64,000 bases of DNA. It comes from Owenia fusiformis (Eukaryota > Annelida > Polychaeta > Sabellida > Oweniidae). Location of the stretch: NCBI GenBank assembly GCA_903813345.2, contig CAIIXF020000006.1, forward strand, positions 8,048,989 through 8,112,988. The letters are read 5' to 3'. A program made the translations under genes and the position numbers. The notes under the pieces were generated by a model. That model made no database searches and had not been told where the DNA came from. It saw only the letters and a program-made list of their open reading frames with translations. Shown in pieces: positions 49,313 to 61,800 of this stretch. Within the stretch, counting starts at the first letter, position 1. Every line of letters begins with the position of its first letter.

Positions 49313-50140
49313 TTCTTTCTATCGGTCTCCCCCTTGGCCTTCCCAAAATTCTTAATTTAAAATTTAGAAGTTCAAATTGTGCACGTAATGATGGATTAGG
49401 CTATAGACCTAAACAGTATAAACCACACTTAACCTTTTACATTTCTAATATAAGTTTACTCATGGGCTTTCAAATAGAAAAAAAGCAGTGATGACTGTCA
49501 CTGTGTGTCATTGATGATTGTCAACGTCGGATTGCTAAACCTCATCCATTCTGAGCAATGTTGACGGACAAATATTCAATAAAATTAAGAAAAGTGAACG
49601 TGTCATAGTGTTAATTCTGTTAGTTTGTATCAATATTGAATATGTTTGGACTAAGGTAGCACAGAGACGTTCTTTGAAGGTAAAATGTTTGCAAAATAAT
49701 TTTCGAACTTACCACTTCATTCAAAATTGAAATTGACCAATCAGAATCTAGGATTCAGGTTCGGAACCAGTTCCGGTTTAAAAACTTGTTACGACAGCAT
49801 TGATTGGCTTAATAATTTAAAAGTGGTGTGATTTGACAAATAGAAAGTCATTTAACAAATATGATATGGAACTTGTTAAAAATTGTAAAAATCAAAAATA
49901 ATATTGAATTCGACAACATTTGTGTAAGGTAAGTCTTTTAATTCACCGTGTACCCATATAGAGAGCTATTTACATTGCTTACATTGTTACCACACTTGAG
50001 ATTGACGTCCATGGAGTAGCCAATGCATTCTTGCCAATCTGAATCTTGATGTAGCCTGTAATCTAGGCTACAGTGGGGATCATAAAGAATTGCAAAAGCT
50101 ATGAAAATTACATGCTGTCGCACATGTAATAAATTCTTAC
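49313..50140. other. Intergenic DNA, FOXM1 side
   Basis: AT-rich. No supported gene. It probably belongs to the FOXM1 5' UTR intron if the donor at 50141 is used. Confidence 0.4.
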
Positions 50141-50492
50141 CTCAGTGTATTCAGTGCTCTATTTTCTAAGTAAGTCCAAATATAGTGGAATTTGTGTCCC
50201 TAATGACAAATAAGAACTTCAAAAGTTGAATTGGATATTCACATGTTATGCCGACTCTTCAAATGTTGAGGTGATTTTGTCGCCCGATTGCGCCAGAACG
50301 GAGGATTGGCTCCCTGAATGCAACATGACACGTGCCAGCTTTCAAAATGCTGTTCCGCCATTTTGAAACCTGTCATGAGTAAATACGGTTAACTGATGTT
50401 GCATTCTGGGAGTCAACCGTCCTTGGATAACAAACATGGCGATTCATGAAAGAATTCATTCGATTTGGTAGTGATTTATCATTAATTTGCAG
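50141..50492. promoter_or_regulatory. Candidate FOXM1/RHNO1 bidirectional promoter
   Basis: A minus-strand donor CTGAG|GTAAGA (exon end 50141) and a plus-strand donor TTTGCAG|GTATGA (exon end 50492) face away from each other 350 bp apart, as expected for two non-coding first exons. Between them is an imperfect mirror structure. A left CTCCCTGAATGCAACATG (50310-50327) and a right complement of ACTCCCAGAATGCAACA (50397-50414) resemble the ZNF143/Staf core CCCAGAATGC. TTCAAA (50341-50346) and TTTGAA (50362-50367) resemble opposed CHR cell-cycle elements. An ATTGG box (50305-50309) and an E-box CACGTG (50329-50334) are also present. Function is inferred. Confidence 0.55.
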
Positions 50493-51091
50493 GTATGAAG
50501 CTTTGGATTCATTTATTGTGCTACTTTAGTGAACTGGAATTGTTTTTCTACCGCTTGGGAGAGTTTGAGACACGAAACTTGGAAATTAGCTCATTGTGAC
50601 AACTTGTGAACGTTGAGTTTTATTTTTGTCCCCCACTATACAGGAAAAATATTATAGACAAGACATGAGAGGCTCATCCGACCCCCTCCCCCTTCAACTT
50701 GAACCCCCTTTCTTTATAAAAACTAACTCCCACCCGGGAACAAGCCCCTTTTCAAGATCAAAGATCCCAAGTCCGGGAATTGGAACGAAGCCCACCCAGA
50801 GAGAGGACTCTTTTTTTGTGCGAATAATGAATCACACGTTTATATTAGCTATTTAATGATGCATGTACAATATTCTGTTATTTGATTGGTTTGTTGGAAC
50901 TAATTTTAGTGTGTGAACCTCCCCCTTCGTCTCAAACCCCTCTTTACGTTATAAAATGACCCCCCTTCCCTTGGTAAATCCTGACTATAACCTGAAGGAC
51001 AAGGTGAAGCATGGCTGAAGTTATTCGAATTGACAAACGGAAAAAATTTGAATTTGATTGCGATCATATCTTTTTCAGACGACCCTCGATA

Positions 51092-53391
51092 ATGCCACCA
51101 AGAAAACGTAAACGCAAGGATTCTTCTACCAGCAGGAAGCCACCCCTTATATTTACAGAAAGTCCGATAAACAAACGCCACAACCTCCCTAGTCCAGTCT
51201 TTAGTGCAGACTTTCCTATTCAAGCTAGTGTTGTACACATAGATGACAATCTTCAGATTCCATGGGTAAGACGTATATATATTAGGGGTGCCTCGATATG
51301 TTATATAACTAGTATTTCAATGTCACATTTTGTGTTAATGATTCCATACACAATGCATTATTAGACTATAATTACCAAGGTTTATGATATTTGCTGATGT
51401 GTATCAAAAGACATTAATTATTGGGTGCATTGGGAGAATGTTAATACCATTATGTTTATGTTATTATGACATACACATATTTATACCACTCTAAGTCCGA
51501 TAACAGTTGTATAACATGGGTCTATAACAACGATATACAATGGAGAGTGGTATATCGTCATCGTATACAACTCCTCCGTATACACTCCAGCGTATACCAC
51601 TGTAGAAGTGCATTCTGGGAACTAATGAATATTGACCGAAGAACGAGGTGTATGTTTTGTTACACATGATTTCCTAGAATCAAGTGACGTCATAAATGGT
51701 TCCCACATGATTTGCTAGAATCAAGTGACGTCATAAATGGATCGAGAGTTGGCTATGAGATATTTTTATGGTTTTTATAATTGTTATGATTGTAATCAAC
51801 TGTAATTGAACTTAGAGTGGCATAATAAGATTATATAATGGTTCATTCTGTATATCGTGCATTTTATACTCTCGTGAGAATATAATATATTCACTCGTTC
51901 GCTACGCTCACTTGTGAATATATTATATACTCACTCGAGTATAAACACGATATACAGGATGAACCATTATATAACCTCATATTATTAACCAGCCACAAAT
52001 ATACACATACTACTTAAAAGGCGAGGTAATGAATGAGGAGGGGCAAGTTGGCAAGGTAATTAATGAGGAGGGCTTAGTTGGTAAGTCAATCGCTTGGTTC
52101 CCAACAGGAATCTGATCAGTTGTCCTGTATTAGTCAGTCTTTTGTGAAGACACGGCACTTGGTCAAGCAAAGCTTGTGCATATACTTGTACATGCAGTAT
52201 TGTTTAGCTCAATGACAAATTGGTAAATAAAATAAGGCTGTGGTTCTTTCATTTCAGGTTTCACCTCAGTTCCGTGGGAAAGCATTAACAATGGAGCATG
52301 GTATGTCTAAGAGGACAAGACGATCCCGGAAACCTTCAGGGCCAGGCCCAGTAACCAGAAAGAGAAACAACTCAAAGGAAAACCTTACCAGCAAGCCAAG
52401 GCCTCTACCTAAAGGAATGATACCTTTAGCTTTTATTGATAATCCAAAATCCCTCGAAACGATTTCCATCATCGAAGATGTATCGATCGAGGATTGTGAT
52501 AGCGAGAAAACACAAACTCCAAAGACTAAATCTGGCGCAAATGGGATTCATATGTCTCGTTATATATCCCCAAATGGAAATATTATACCTTGTATTGGAG
52601 CAAGGGTAACTCGTTCAAAAACTAACAAAATATGTCCAGTTAATGCGAAGAGCAATAATGAGGAGAATGTTATTCAAAATGATGGAGATATCAGCACTGA
52701 AGATATTGAAAGTGATACTGCAGATGAAATCGATACCAATAAAACCAAAAAACCTTGGGCTTTAAGACACAATAAATCTAAACCAACCACACCATCTTTA
52801 TCCCAGCTCATTCGTACACCTCCTTATATGGGCATATATACAAAAACTAAACCCAGAAATGTTCAAGGTGAAATTGAAATCACTGATAAACCACCTTTTA
52901 GTGATGATAGTATAGAGGACATTGAGGTGACCACTCATACTACTGATACAGACAGTTCTCCATTATTTATGACGCAAAAACGCCCAAAAAGAAGAACTAA
53001 ACAAGGCAAACGTTTATTCCAAAATTCAAGATCAGAATTGTCTAGTAATGACTCTTCAATAGAAAATAAGGATTCAGATGCTGATCTTCCCAATATCAGA
53101 TCTAAAAAGAAAACATTAACTTTGAGAAAGATAAGCTTTATAAATAATTCAACAAATGAAATTCATAATCAGTCGATCACAGATATCGAAACAGACAGTG
53201 ATGGTTTAACTCCAAGGCGTAGATCTTTACGATTGCGTCGTAAATATTTGCAATTATTTTCAAAGGTGATTGGCTCTCCTCATACCCCTAGTCAACGTCC
53301 ATACAGCAATATTCTTGCCCATGACACCCCAGAAATACATTATGGATTGTCTTATCGGGAAAAGCAACTTTTGGGATTGATTGACATTTGA
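51092..53391 (+). CDS. RHNO1: RHNO1 (RHINO), RAD9-RAD1-HUS1 interacting protein, 435 aa
   Basis: Two coding exons, 51092-51265 and 52258-53391, phase 0. I place the start at 51092 because an acceptor (ATCTTTTTCAG) ends at 51078 and the resulting MPPRKRKRK-RKPPLIF opens like human RHNO1 (MPPRKKRRQ-KAPLLF). Across the splice junction the protein reads IPWVSPQF (56-63), equivalent to the human SWVSPDF motif that contacts the 9-1-1 clamp. Near the C-terminus HDTPEIHYGL (413-422) followed by a basic segment matches human KDTPEDKYGI. A KEN box lies at 98-100, and the middle is long, polar and Ser/Thr-rich, making the protein almost twice the human length (238). In vertebrates RHNO1 links the 9-1-1 clamp and TOPBP1 to ATR signalling. 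Overall identity is low; the call rests on motif order and on its FOXM1 neighbour. Confidence 0.82.
51663..51740. repeat. Two direct 37-bp repeats with CRE sites
   Basis: CACATGATTTxCTAGAATC and AAGTGACGTCATAAATGG occur at 51663-51699 and 51704-51740, so a perfect TGACGTCA is present twice. They lie in the RHNO1 intron, about 400 bp after the first coding exon. Confidence 0.8.
51822..51986. repeat. Palindromic element in RHNO1 intron
   Basis: ATAATGGTTCATTCTGTATA with TCGTG is answered by CACGA with TATACAGGATGAACCATTAT. The inner arms ACTCTCGTGAGAATATAATA and TATTATATACTCACTCGAGT also pair. The total is about 165 bp, MITE-like, with no coding content. Confidence 0.8.
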
Positions 53392-55823
53392 TATTTAGGT
53401 TATCTCTAAATTCCTACACATCTAAAAATAGTAGTGAATCTTCCAAGTATTAATTAAAGTGACCCAACCTCTTAATTTAATAATTTACACTTTCTTATAA
53501 ATGAACTCTGATACAAATATTATCTTCTAAAAAAACATACTAAAGGGCACAAATAAACTGTCTTGATATGGTTGCTATAACAAATTGAGCTATTAACAAA
53601 ATGTACATGTGAAAATATATGCAGAATGTTTTTCATGCATATTTCGAAAAGGATGAGTCTGGGAATGAGTCTGGGTATCGACTTAGAAAATATTGAAAAT
53701 TGTAATGTCTGAAAAACCAACTTAATCACACATATTATTAAACTTCAATATCTTATCCTTCTTCTGAGATTACTAAAATATCAATTTGTATCACAATTGA
53801 TGAAGAATATTGGCATCAAAGACAGTGCATATCACTTTGTCAGAATCGAAAAAAAATCAATGGCAAATATTAAATGAATTATTTATACAAAAAGTTTGAA
53901 ACATATCCTCCAAAACATTGCTTATTTTCTTTGTATAGACATTGAATGGTATTTCTGGATAAGTGAATTTGTTTTTATCTGGGTAATCAAGGGATTATAG
54001 TCACTCAAAGTTACTGAGCATCCAGTTTTGAGACTTCAATTGTGTTGGTGAAGTTACACATATTTCAGTCAAATTCATGCTGAGCACAACATTTTGGTTT
54101 CAATTTTATAATCCCTATACATGACCCTGGTGATGAAGAGTCAGATTCAGTCAAAAAACCCAAACTGGAAAACTGTGTTCATTGTGAAAACTAAAAGTGA
54201 AGCAACTTTTTTTCTGATATTTCTTACATCAAATGGCAGCCATCTTGTTTTTCCCCCTTCAAATTAAACTGGCGGGAAATTCAAAAATTTGAAAAAAAAT
54301 TTAATCCTTACATATATTTCAAAAGTATGATTTTCTTTTTAATTCTTCATGGGTCTTAAGTTATTTCTTCTTTGTATGTCATACATGTTGCCATTGGTGT
54401 TTTTTTCTATGATAATGACTATTTTTTGTTTGTTAGGCTACTTATTCTGACTCTCAGCAGGGGGCTAATTATGCATCAGAACTCATGAAAAAGTAAATAT
54501 TCTTATCAAATATCACTAGGACAGTAATAAAAACCATATTTCACATACATTTGACTGAGGGACCAAAAGGGCATATACCCAGACACATCCTTTTAAGACC
54601 GCCATTTTGTTTGTTGATTTTTTGTACATAATAAAGATATGTCATCTTTGAACGTTGGGATTAATCCCCCTGAGGCTTTAGCAACCATATCGTAGAAATA
54701 ACGGGTTGAGAAGAGTTTACCTTTAAGTTAAGCTTTATAGTGAAATCTGTCTATTAGAATTGTTAAAACATCAATGAATCTAAGTAATATTTTCAAGCTT
54801 TGATATGGAACTCTGAAGCATATATTTTTCTAAGAATCATACTCAAAGCATGAATACATGAATAAATTGCTTTTTTTAACAGCTTGATTTTGATTGAGAT
54901 AATTTTTGTATGTAAGGTTTGTATCAAAGTCTGTTGATGCTGCAAGTTATAGAGCAATCTGATTGTTATGTCACCACCACAAATGGAATGAATATTGTTA
55001 TAGTCTCCAACTTATTTGTGGATGGTATTGGGTCGAGTGTCACCAATCAGCATTTGGCAGTTGGTGTTTGGCTGACAGGTGGTGACATTTTACATGTTAA
55101 TGACTTCTTTTTTAAGTATTTAAGAGTAAGAGGTTGGGTCACTTTAAGGACATTTGGTTTTCTAAACACAGGAACAAAAATGACAAAGAGCTTTAGACTA
55201 TATATTTATATTTCATTGTCAATTTATTTCCATATATCTATAGACAATTACTTACAGCACCAATTTTATTCAACAGCAGTACAATAAATATTGTAAACCA
55301 TCAGTGCAATTACGATACAATTTATATGGAACAATAAATACTGTAGATTGTGGCAACTCAAATTCTGATTTTTATTTATTTGCTCCCATTTTCAGTTTGT
55401 CCTTCCTTTGTTATGTCCATTATAAGAATTTAATACAACAAGGTCTCAACAAGCTCAGTTATATTAAATAGGCCAAGGCAAGTAGTTGTCTAAGCACATG
55501 GCCATGCAATACCCTCACCCTGAGGCCTATCATGAGATTTTCTTGATGCTAAAAAAACTATCAGTCACATACCTGTGAGCACACAAAACAAAGAACAACT
55601 TTCCATTTGTAATACATGGGACATGATGCTTTGTTTTAAAATACTATCATGGGCTTCAATTTAGTAATACTGCAAATGTATGTTTAGATAACCTTTAAAG
55701 AAATTAAAGTCTGAGCTCTCAGAATCTCTCAGACATTATGCATGACAATGAACAGTCCACCCCTAGATAGGCCAACGACAGTCTACTGTACTTTGCAAAG
55801 ACTAATGAAAGTTTTAAACTGTA
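53392..55823. other. Convergent RHNO1 / C2CD5 intergenic region
   Basis: Contains the two 3' UTRs. On the minus strand an AATAAATAAAAA block (complement of 55367-55381) is a possible C2CD5 polyadenylation site. One dispersed repeat copy is at 54962-55112. No other gene is supported. Confidence 0.5.
54962..55112 (-). mobile_element. Dispersed TGTCACCAC element, copy 4
   Basis: In reverse orientation relative to the other copies. On the minus strand: AACATGTAAAATGTCACCAC, CAAACACCAACTGCCAAATG, AAGTTGGAGACTATAACAAT and TTGTGGTGGTGACATAAC. Confidence 0.75.
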
Positions 55824-58800
55824 TCAGCTAGAAGCATTGATGTCAATTTGTTCCCTAACATTTGGACTGTCCATGATAGAGTCCTGACGTACGAGGACTG
55901 CTGTGCGTGCATCATCTTGATCCCTGTCCCTGTCATATAACACATGTACTACATCACCACAGACATTCAGCAGACACTGGGCCTGGAATAAGAACATATA
56001 AAGTAAAACCTGTGTATAATAAATATTTCTTTGCTGAGAAAAAGTGTTCAGTGATGGTAGGTGTTCACTACAGAGAGGTTAATTCAGAAGTCAGTAGAGC
56101 ATGTTGGTGACATAAAAATGCTCAAAGTTTGTTATAATGGAAGAAGAATCATGATTTCTTGAAAATATTACCTGATTTTTATGTGGGTTGTCAAGTAGGA
56201 CACATTCTGTCATCTTGTACCCCACAAGTGCATTGCCCCCCAGGGCTGCGACATGTGCACGGGCTATGGCCATCACCTCTGTTATGAAACTCTGCACGAA
56301 ACCACTAAGACCTCCACTCTGTAAGATGGAATACACTGTTAAATGCATCAGCCCAAAATTATGAAATATGATATCATAGTTTAAAGGCATGTATTCAAGA
56401 TCCAGATTCAAATGATGTTTTTTATAAAAAAAAGGTTTTTGATCATTACACCATTTGTCCAAATGAGTAAACGCAAGTGTGATACACTTTGTTTATCAGT
56501 CAAGTTGATTGTGTCAACGAGTTGAATAAGTACAACAACTCATATACTCATATACTCGAGATGTTTTGCTAAAGCTCAAAAATACTTTCAAAAATTGTTC
56601 AGAAGTTTGTTTCTTGGACACATATCTTTAAATCTCTAAACACGTTCATGAGCAAAATAACCTAAAAATACATTTAGGTGGAAAGAGAGAGAAATAAACT
56701 AAACAACTTTCTTGATAGCTACTATAGATTGTAAAAGCAAGCATTTAGTTCTCATCAGAGAGAAATACATTGAAATAAGCATGATATGATGAGCAATCAG
56801 AGAATGAGCATCTTTGGAAATTATCATACGTACATGTATACATATAAAAAAGATACATGCATAACAATAACACACTTTACACCAATTAAGGTTTAGAAAG
56901 TTAAAATTGCTGATTAATTAAGACCTTACAGGGTTGGGACAGCAATTATAGAGTGTAAAAGGTGGAAGCAATATTTTAATTAAAAAAAACATGTAATCCT
57001 TATCATCGTAAAAATACCAGAAGAGATATTTAAAAACCAGATCAAAATTAGATTTTATAAAAAGTTACCACCAACTTGTATTTAATGCACCATCCAAAGG
57101 TTTGTGTGAGACCCCCATACAGGAATGGGTAGAGTTTCTGGCAGAATGAAAATTAGGCTGTCAAATAGGATAGGGAGAGCAATATTAGCCAGGCAAGTAT
57201 AGTCAAAATACCTATTTTGTTAAATATGCATATCAAAAGTCCCTACTCCCTGAATGAAGTACTGTCAAAATCTCACCCACTGGGACAATACTGCGTGTTC
57301 AATTTCTGAACCTCTTAGCGGGTCACCAAAAAACCTTTGAATGACGCATTACCTTTAGGAGGCCTATTAGGACAACATTTGGACACATGTTGCAGTAATA
57401 TCCATATCTGTAAAGCCTAGCAATATTAATACCAGATCCTTTTATGAACAATTGCTTGTTGAACTAAACAAGGAGTTTGCTTAAAAATACATTAAAATAC
57501 AAAGATGACCTTAACTGTACTGGCATAATTTTTTTAACCAATAGAACAATAAAACTTATCATTAACACATATACAAGACTCACACCATTTCATACACATC
57601 CAAAACCACTGACAAAATATATGTGTACGCCAGTCTCTATTGGATGGATGTTACATATAATTTTTCTTTCACTGGGGAGGGCGGGGTAGAAACTTTGAGA
57701 GATGCAAACTTTGATTTAACATATTCCTGGAAGAAAGAGGGATGGGGAAGAGAGCAGAATTAAAACTTGCTCTATGCCTCTGGACATATGTACTTTTGCA
57801 CCCTTTTACAGAATCTGATTTTCACAACATGATACATTCTACCACATGCTGTGTACTTGCACACACAACAAACAAACCACAAACCTCCCACTCTTCTTCT
57901 GTTATCGACATTTTACTAGGACTACGTCTATTAACTTGACGGTGTAATACTGGCCTCATTTCTTTTGGTTTAACCTTGAGCTTACGGCTCCCATAAAATG
58001 AACGGAACTTAGGGCTCAAAGGTGTCACCACTTTACCCTAAAGCAAGCAGAAATTAGAACTGCCAACTGGTTGTTTCATGGAAGTACTATTCAATCCATT
58101 TTCAAAAGTAAGAATAGGGTTTTTTAAACAGGACATAAAGCTTAAAGGCATATTTTGCATATTTTCCACATTTTGTGAGGAAATAAAGTCTTACGTTTGA
58201 ATTTAATAGTACATTGTATTTCCAATGGATTGATAAGTACTTTATCTTTATATTTTTTTTATCTTGTTTGTATAGCATGATACATTCATTTTTATAGAAG
58301 TGTCGCCATCTTTAAAATCAAGAGTAATTTAAAAATGTGCATGTACTACTAATGATCTCTGAACTTCAGATGCTGTTTTCTATGTGAGTTATTTTTTCCT
58401 TGGTTTAATATTACTGCAAATCAAACTTTGTATCATATTTGAGTGTGTGAGTAACATGTTTCAATGATTAATTTTCACCTTTTTCTTCTAAATTAAGCAT
58501 AGTGTGGCTTTCTAAGGCCTTTTTGAAATTTTTGGTTAGCAATATAGTGAATTTCAATTTTGGTTCAGGATTCCTTCCAAAAACAGCTCGAGCATGCTTT
58601 AAATTCTCAGATATCAATATTTTCAGGGATCTAAGGGTGAAAACTATATCGAGCAATCAATTTCAGTTTGAAGTGAAATTATGAGTTGCCATGCAACAGT
58701 GATGACGGATCAAATGTTAAGCTATTTGTGTCCACAAAGCTGGGATACATGATGGTCATATTTAAAAATTGAAAATACATGGAAGAGTGAAATCAGTGCA

Positions 58801-61800
58801 AGCAATTGCTTGCAGGAGCATTATTTTCAGAGGGAAGAATTGATTTATGGGTACATACCTCTCTTATGGATGTGCTTTCTCTAATGATGAAAAAATTGAT
58901 GTTGCCAAGGTAATGCTCTATGTGTGCCCCAGGGATAAATGGTAGGGGGGTCAGATCGATACCATCGTAGTGCTTTGGGGACATCTGAAATTCCATGAAC
59001 AAGGGGATAAAGAATGATACAATGTACATGTATGAAGAATCTTTTTATAATATTATATGAACAAGGCATTAAGGATGCAGTACCAGGTCAGCGTAGAAAA
59101 AGTTCCAGACATTAGATTTTGCTCATATTTTTTACAATGTATCACTATGATGTTATCATCATCCAAGTGCAATATGAAGAAGATTGACCGTCTGGTAATT
59201 ACAAAATAAAAAAATTATTTTACCTACCCAAAATGAATCTTTTTACTTTTTTGAGTTTTCAAAAGAGCTGGCACCTTTCGAACCCTGGTTTTCGTATCCA
59301 CTAATTGCGACTCAAGAACAAGTTTTTCAATAAAAGTGAAAGGGATAAAATATGCTTGATAAAATGTTTGCAATGTAATTATTTTCTGGAAACACCATTA
59401 TTGAAATAAACTATAATTTTTGAATAAGACTAAATGCGAAAATGACGTTCTTGGGAGCTAGCTTTCTCAAACCGGAAGTCAAACCTGCGCAAACAGACGT
59501 GAAAACTGACCCGGTACTGCTTCCTTAAAATGACAAAATGTCACCACCAAGTTAGTTATTGCAATTGGTTACAAAAACGTAACAATAATCACAGAACCAA
59601 ACGTTGGGTACCCCCAACAGTCACAAAAATAAGCTGTTTCCCTTGTAACATATATTCATTGCCATGGTAAATGAAACTGCCAAAAATATGTTAAAAGTCG
59701 TAACATGTCTTATATTTGAGGTCCATGTGAACACACCTTCTTAAATTATTGAAAATGGTTTCAAAATGTGACAAGTCCAGCTATTTGTTGTCATGGTGAC
59801 AGATATTGGGAGAAATCATTAATGTGTTGGAGCTCAAAACATCATTACATATGTTCACAGTAAAAATTTTAAGTCATTCTAAGCATAACTTAAGTTATTG
59901 GAAGTTGTAACGCCGAATATGTCACCATTTCTGTTGGAACAATATGGTACATACAATACTTACGTGATATTCAATCTTTTTCTCTGATTTGGCACCTGTA
60001 AATCAGAAATATTCTTAAGAATGTTGCTATTCCATATGGAATCACAAGTACAGGGTTATATAAATAAACAGACAGTAAAGATAAGTAATAAATATTTTCA
60101 TCGAATTCTCAATGTGAATCTTATCGTTTCTAATGGGAATTTCATCAGGGCTCCAAATGCAGATCTCATCAAGGTTTACAATAGGACCTACATCATGCTC
60201 CCAATTGGAGATTGTTTTTTCAATTAAGGAGGCTAAATTCTACTAAGAGGGTGCCTTAAAGAAAATTCAAACTTAACCTACTCACTTTTACTTGAATTGA
60301 AGGAGGATTGTTGGCTTGGCATACCCTCAGTGGTCACAGTGGGCAGAGGTTTAGTACCAGAGCCATCAATACAGCTGCCCAAGCCCTCCATGTGAAACAT
60401 CATCTCATCAGGATCACCTAGTATAGAAGAGTGTATTTTGAGAATGTTTACATGTAAATACAAGGCATTAACATGAAAAATGTCACCACCTTGTAAGTTC
60501 TTGCAACAAATTGTTACAGATGCCAAACTCTGGGCGCTGACCATCAACCACACAAAAAAGATGGAAAAAGTCACAAAAAAGTTGGAGACTATAGTGGTGA
60601 CTAAGGAATTCCAATCAAGTCCATGTTCAAGTGGAGGAATTTATTCTACAAACTGTGACCAGAAGTCAGAGCCTGAATGACATTTTCTGAGGATCTGTCA
60701 GAATCTTCTAAAGAAGCGATCTATAAATATTTCTAAGAATCCCTTCCCATTGTTACCTTGTCTATTAGCTTTGTCAGGACTAGATTGTGTGCCGACTAGC
60801 AGATTAACTGGTTCTCCTAGCCCCACACACATGGCTGTAACGGACACCTAAAAACAGGAGCATGGCATTTACAAATGAATCTGGATCAGCTAGATTGAAC
60901 CATTCATGACATTACCTTTACAATTAAGAGAAAACCCTGTTCTATTATTTTAATTATAAAAGGTTTATCACAATATAAGAATAATTCAAAATTCAAATGA
61001 AACACATGGCTTAAATCTATTTCAAAATAATATATTGCATTCATATGAATCCCAACCTCAAAAATGTTCATAACCAACAATGTATTGTTACAGGGTGGGC
61101 AAAATGTTATATAATTTCACAATCAGAATGTGTTTTTGTATGATCTATTAATCTTATAATACACATAGATTTTGGCCCACTCTGTATAAAGTATACATAT
61201 ACCTGTATTTTGTCATCTTCTGGCAATTCAACATTAAAATCTAAGTTGGTCACGTAGCATGGCACCATTGTTCGCAGTTTAAAAAATATACTCTGAAAAA
61301 TATAAATCAATTGTAATGCTGGAGTACTATTTGCAGTAATTTTTATTCGAATATGATACAGTATGTGATATCAGAATATCCAGATTTATAAGTCTATAAT
61401 TTATTGGCTAGAGTTACCATGTCAAACTTTGCCAGCAGGAATGACAGTCCACAAAAATATGATATATAAGCAATACATAAGCTAATCCTATGCCCTGAAC
61501 CTGTAAGAATTGCATCATAACCATCAGGTGACAAAACTGGATTGTTCTATTTAGTTTTCACAAAAAGGCCTGAAATTCCTATGACACACCCTGTCGTCAA
61601 CTTACCCTGAGTACATGTTCAAACAGTGCGGAAAACTCCTTATTATTGAGATCACTGAGTTTGCCTCTCCAGACTCGTGTAAACATCTGAAGATTACACG
61701 CAAGGTTTGGAAAGCCAGGTACAATCTGAGTGTTGCATGTATCAAAGCCTGATGGAATCTGGGGGTCTAGTAACACTGATACAACGGCCTCATCCTCAGC

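Noticed and set aside
51011-51091. Upstream ATG at 51011 as the start of RHNO1
   Set aside because: A polypyrimidine tract and AG at 51077-51078 place the exon start after it, and the ATG at 51092 gives an N-terminus matching RHNO1.
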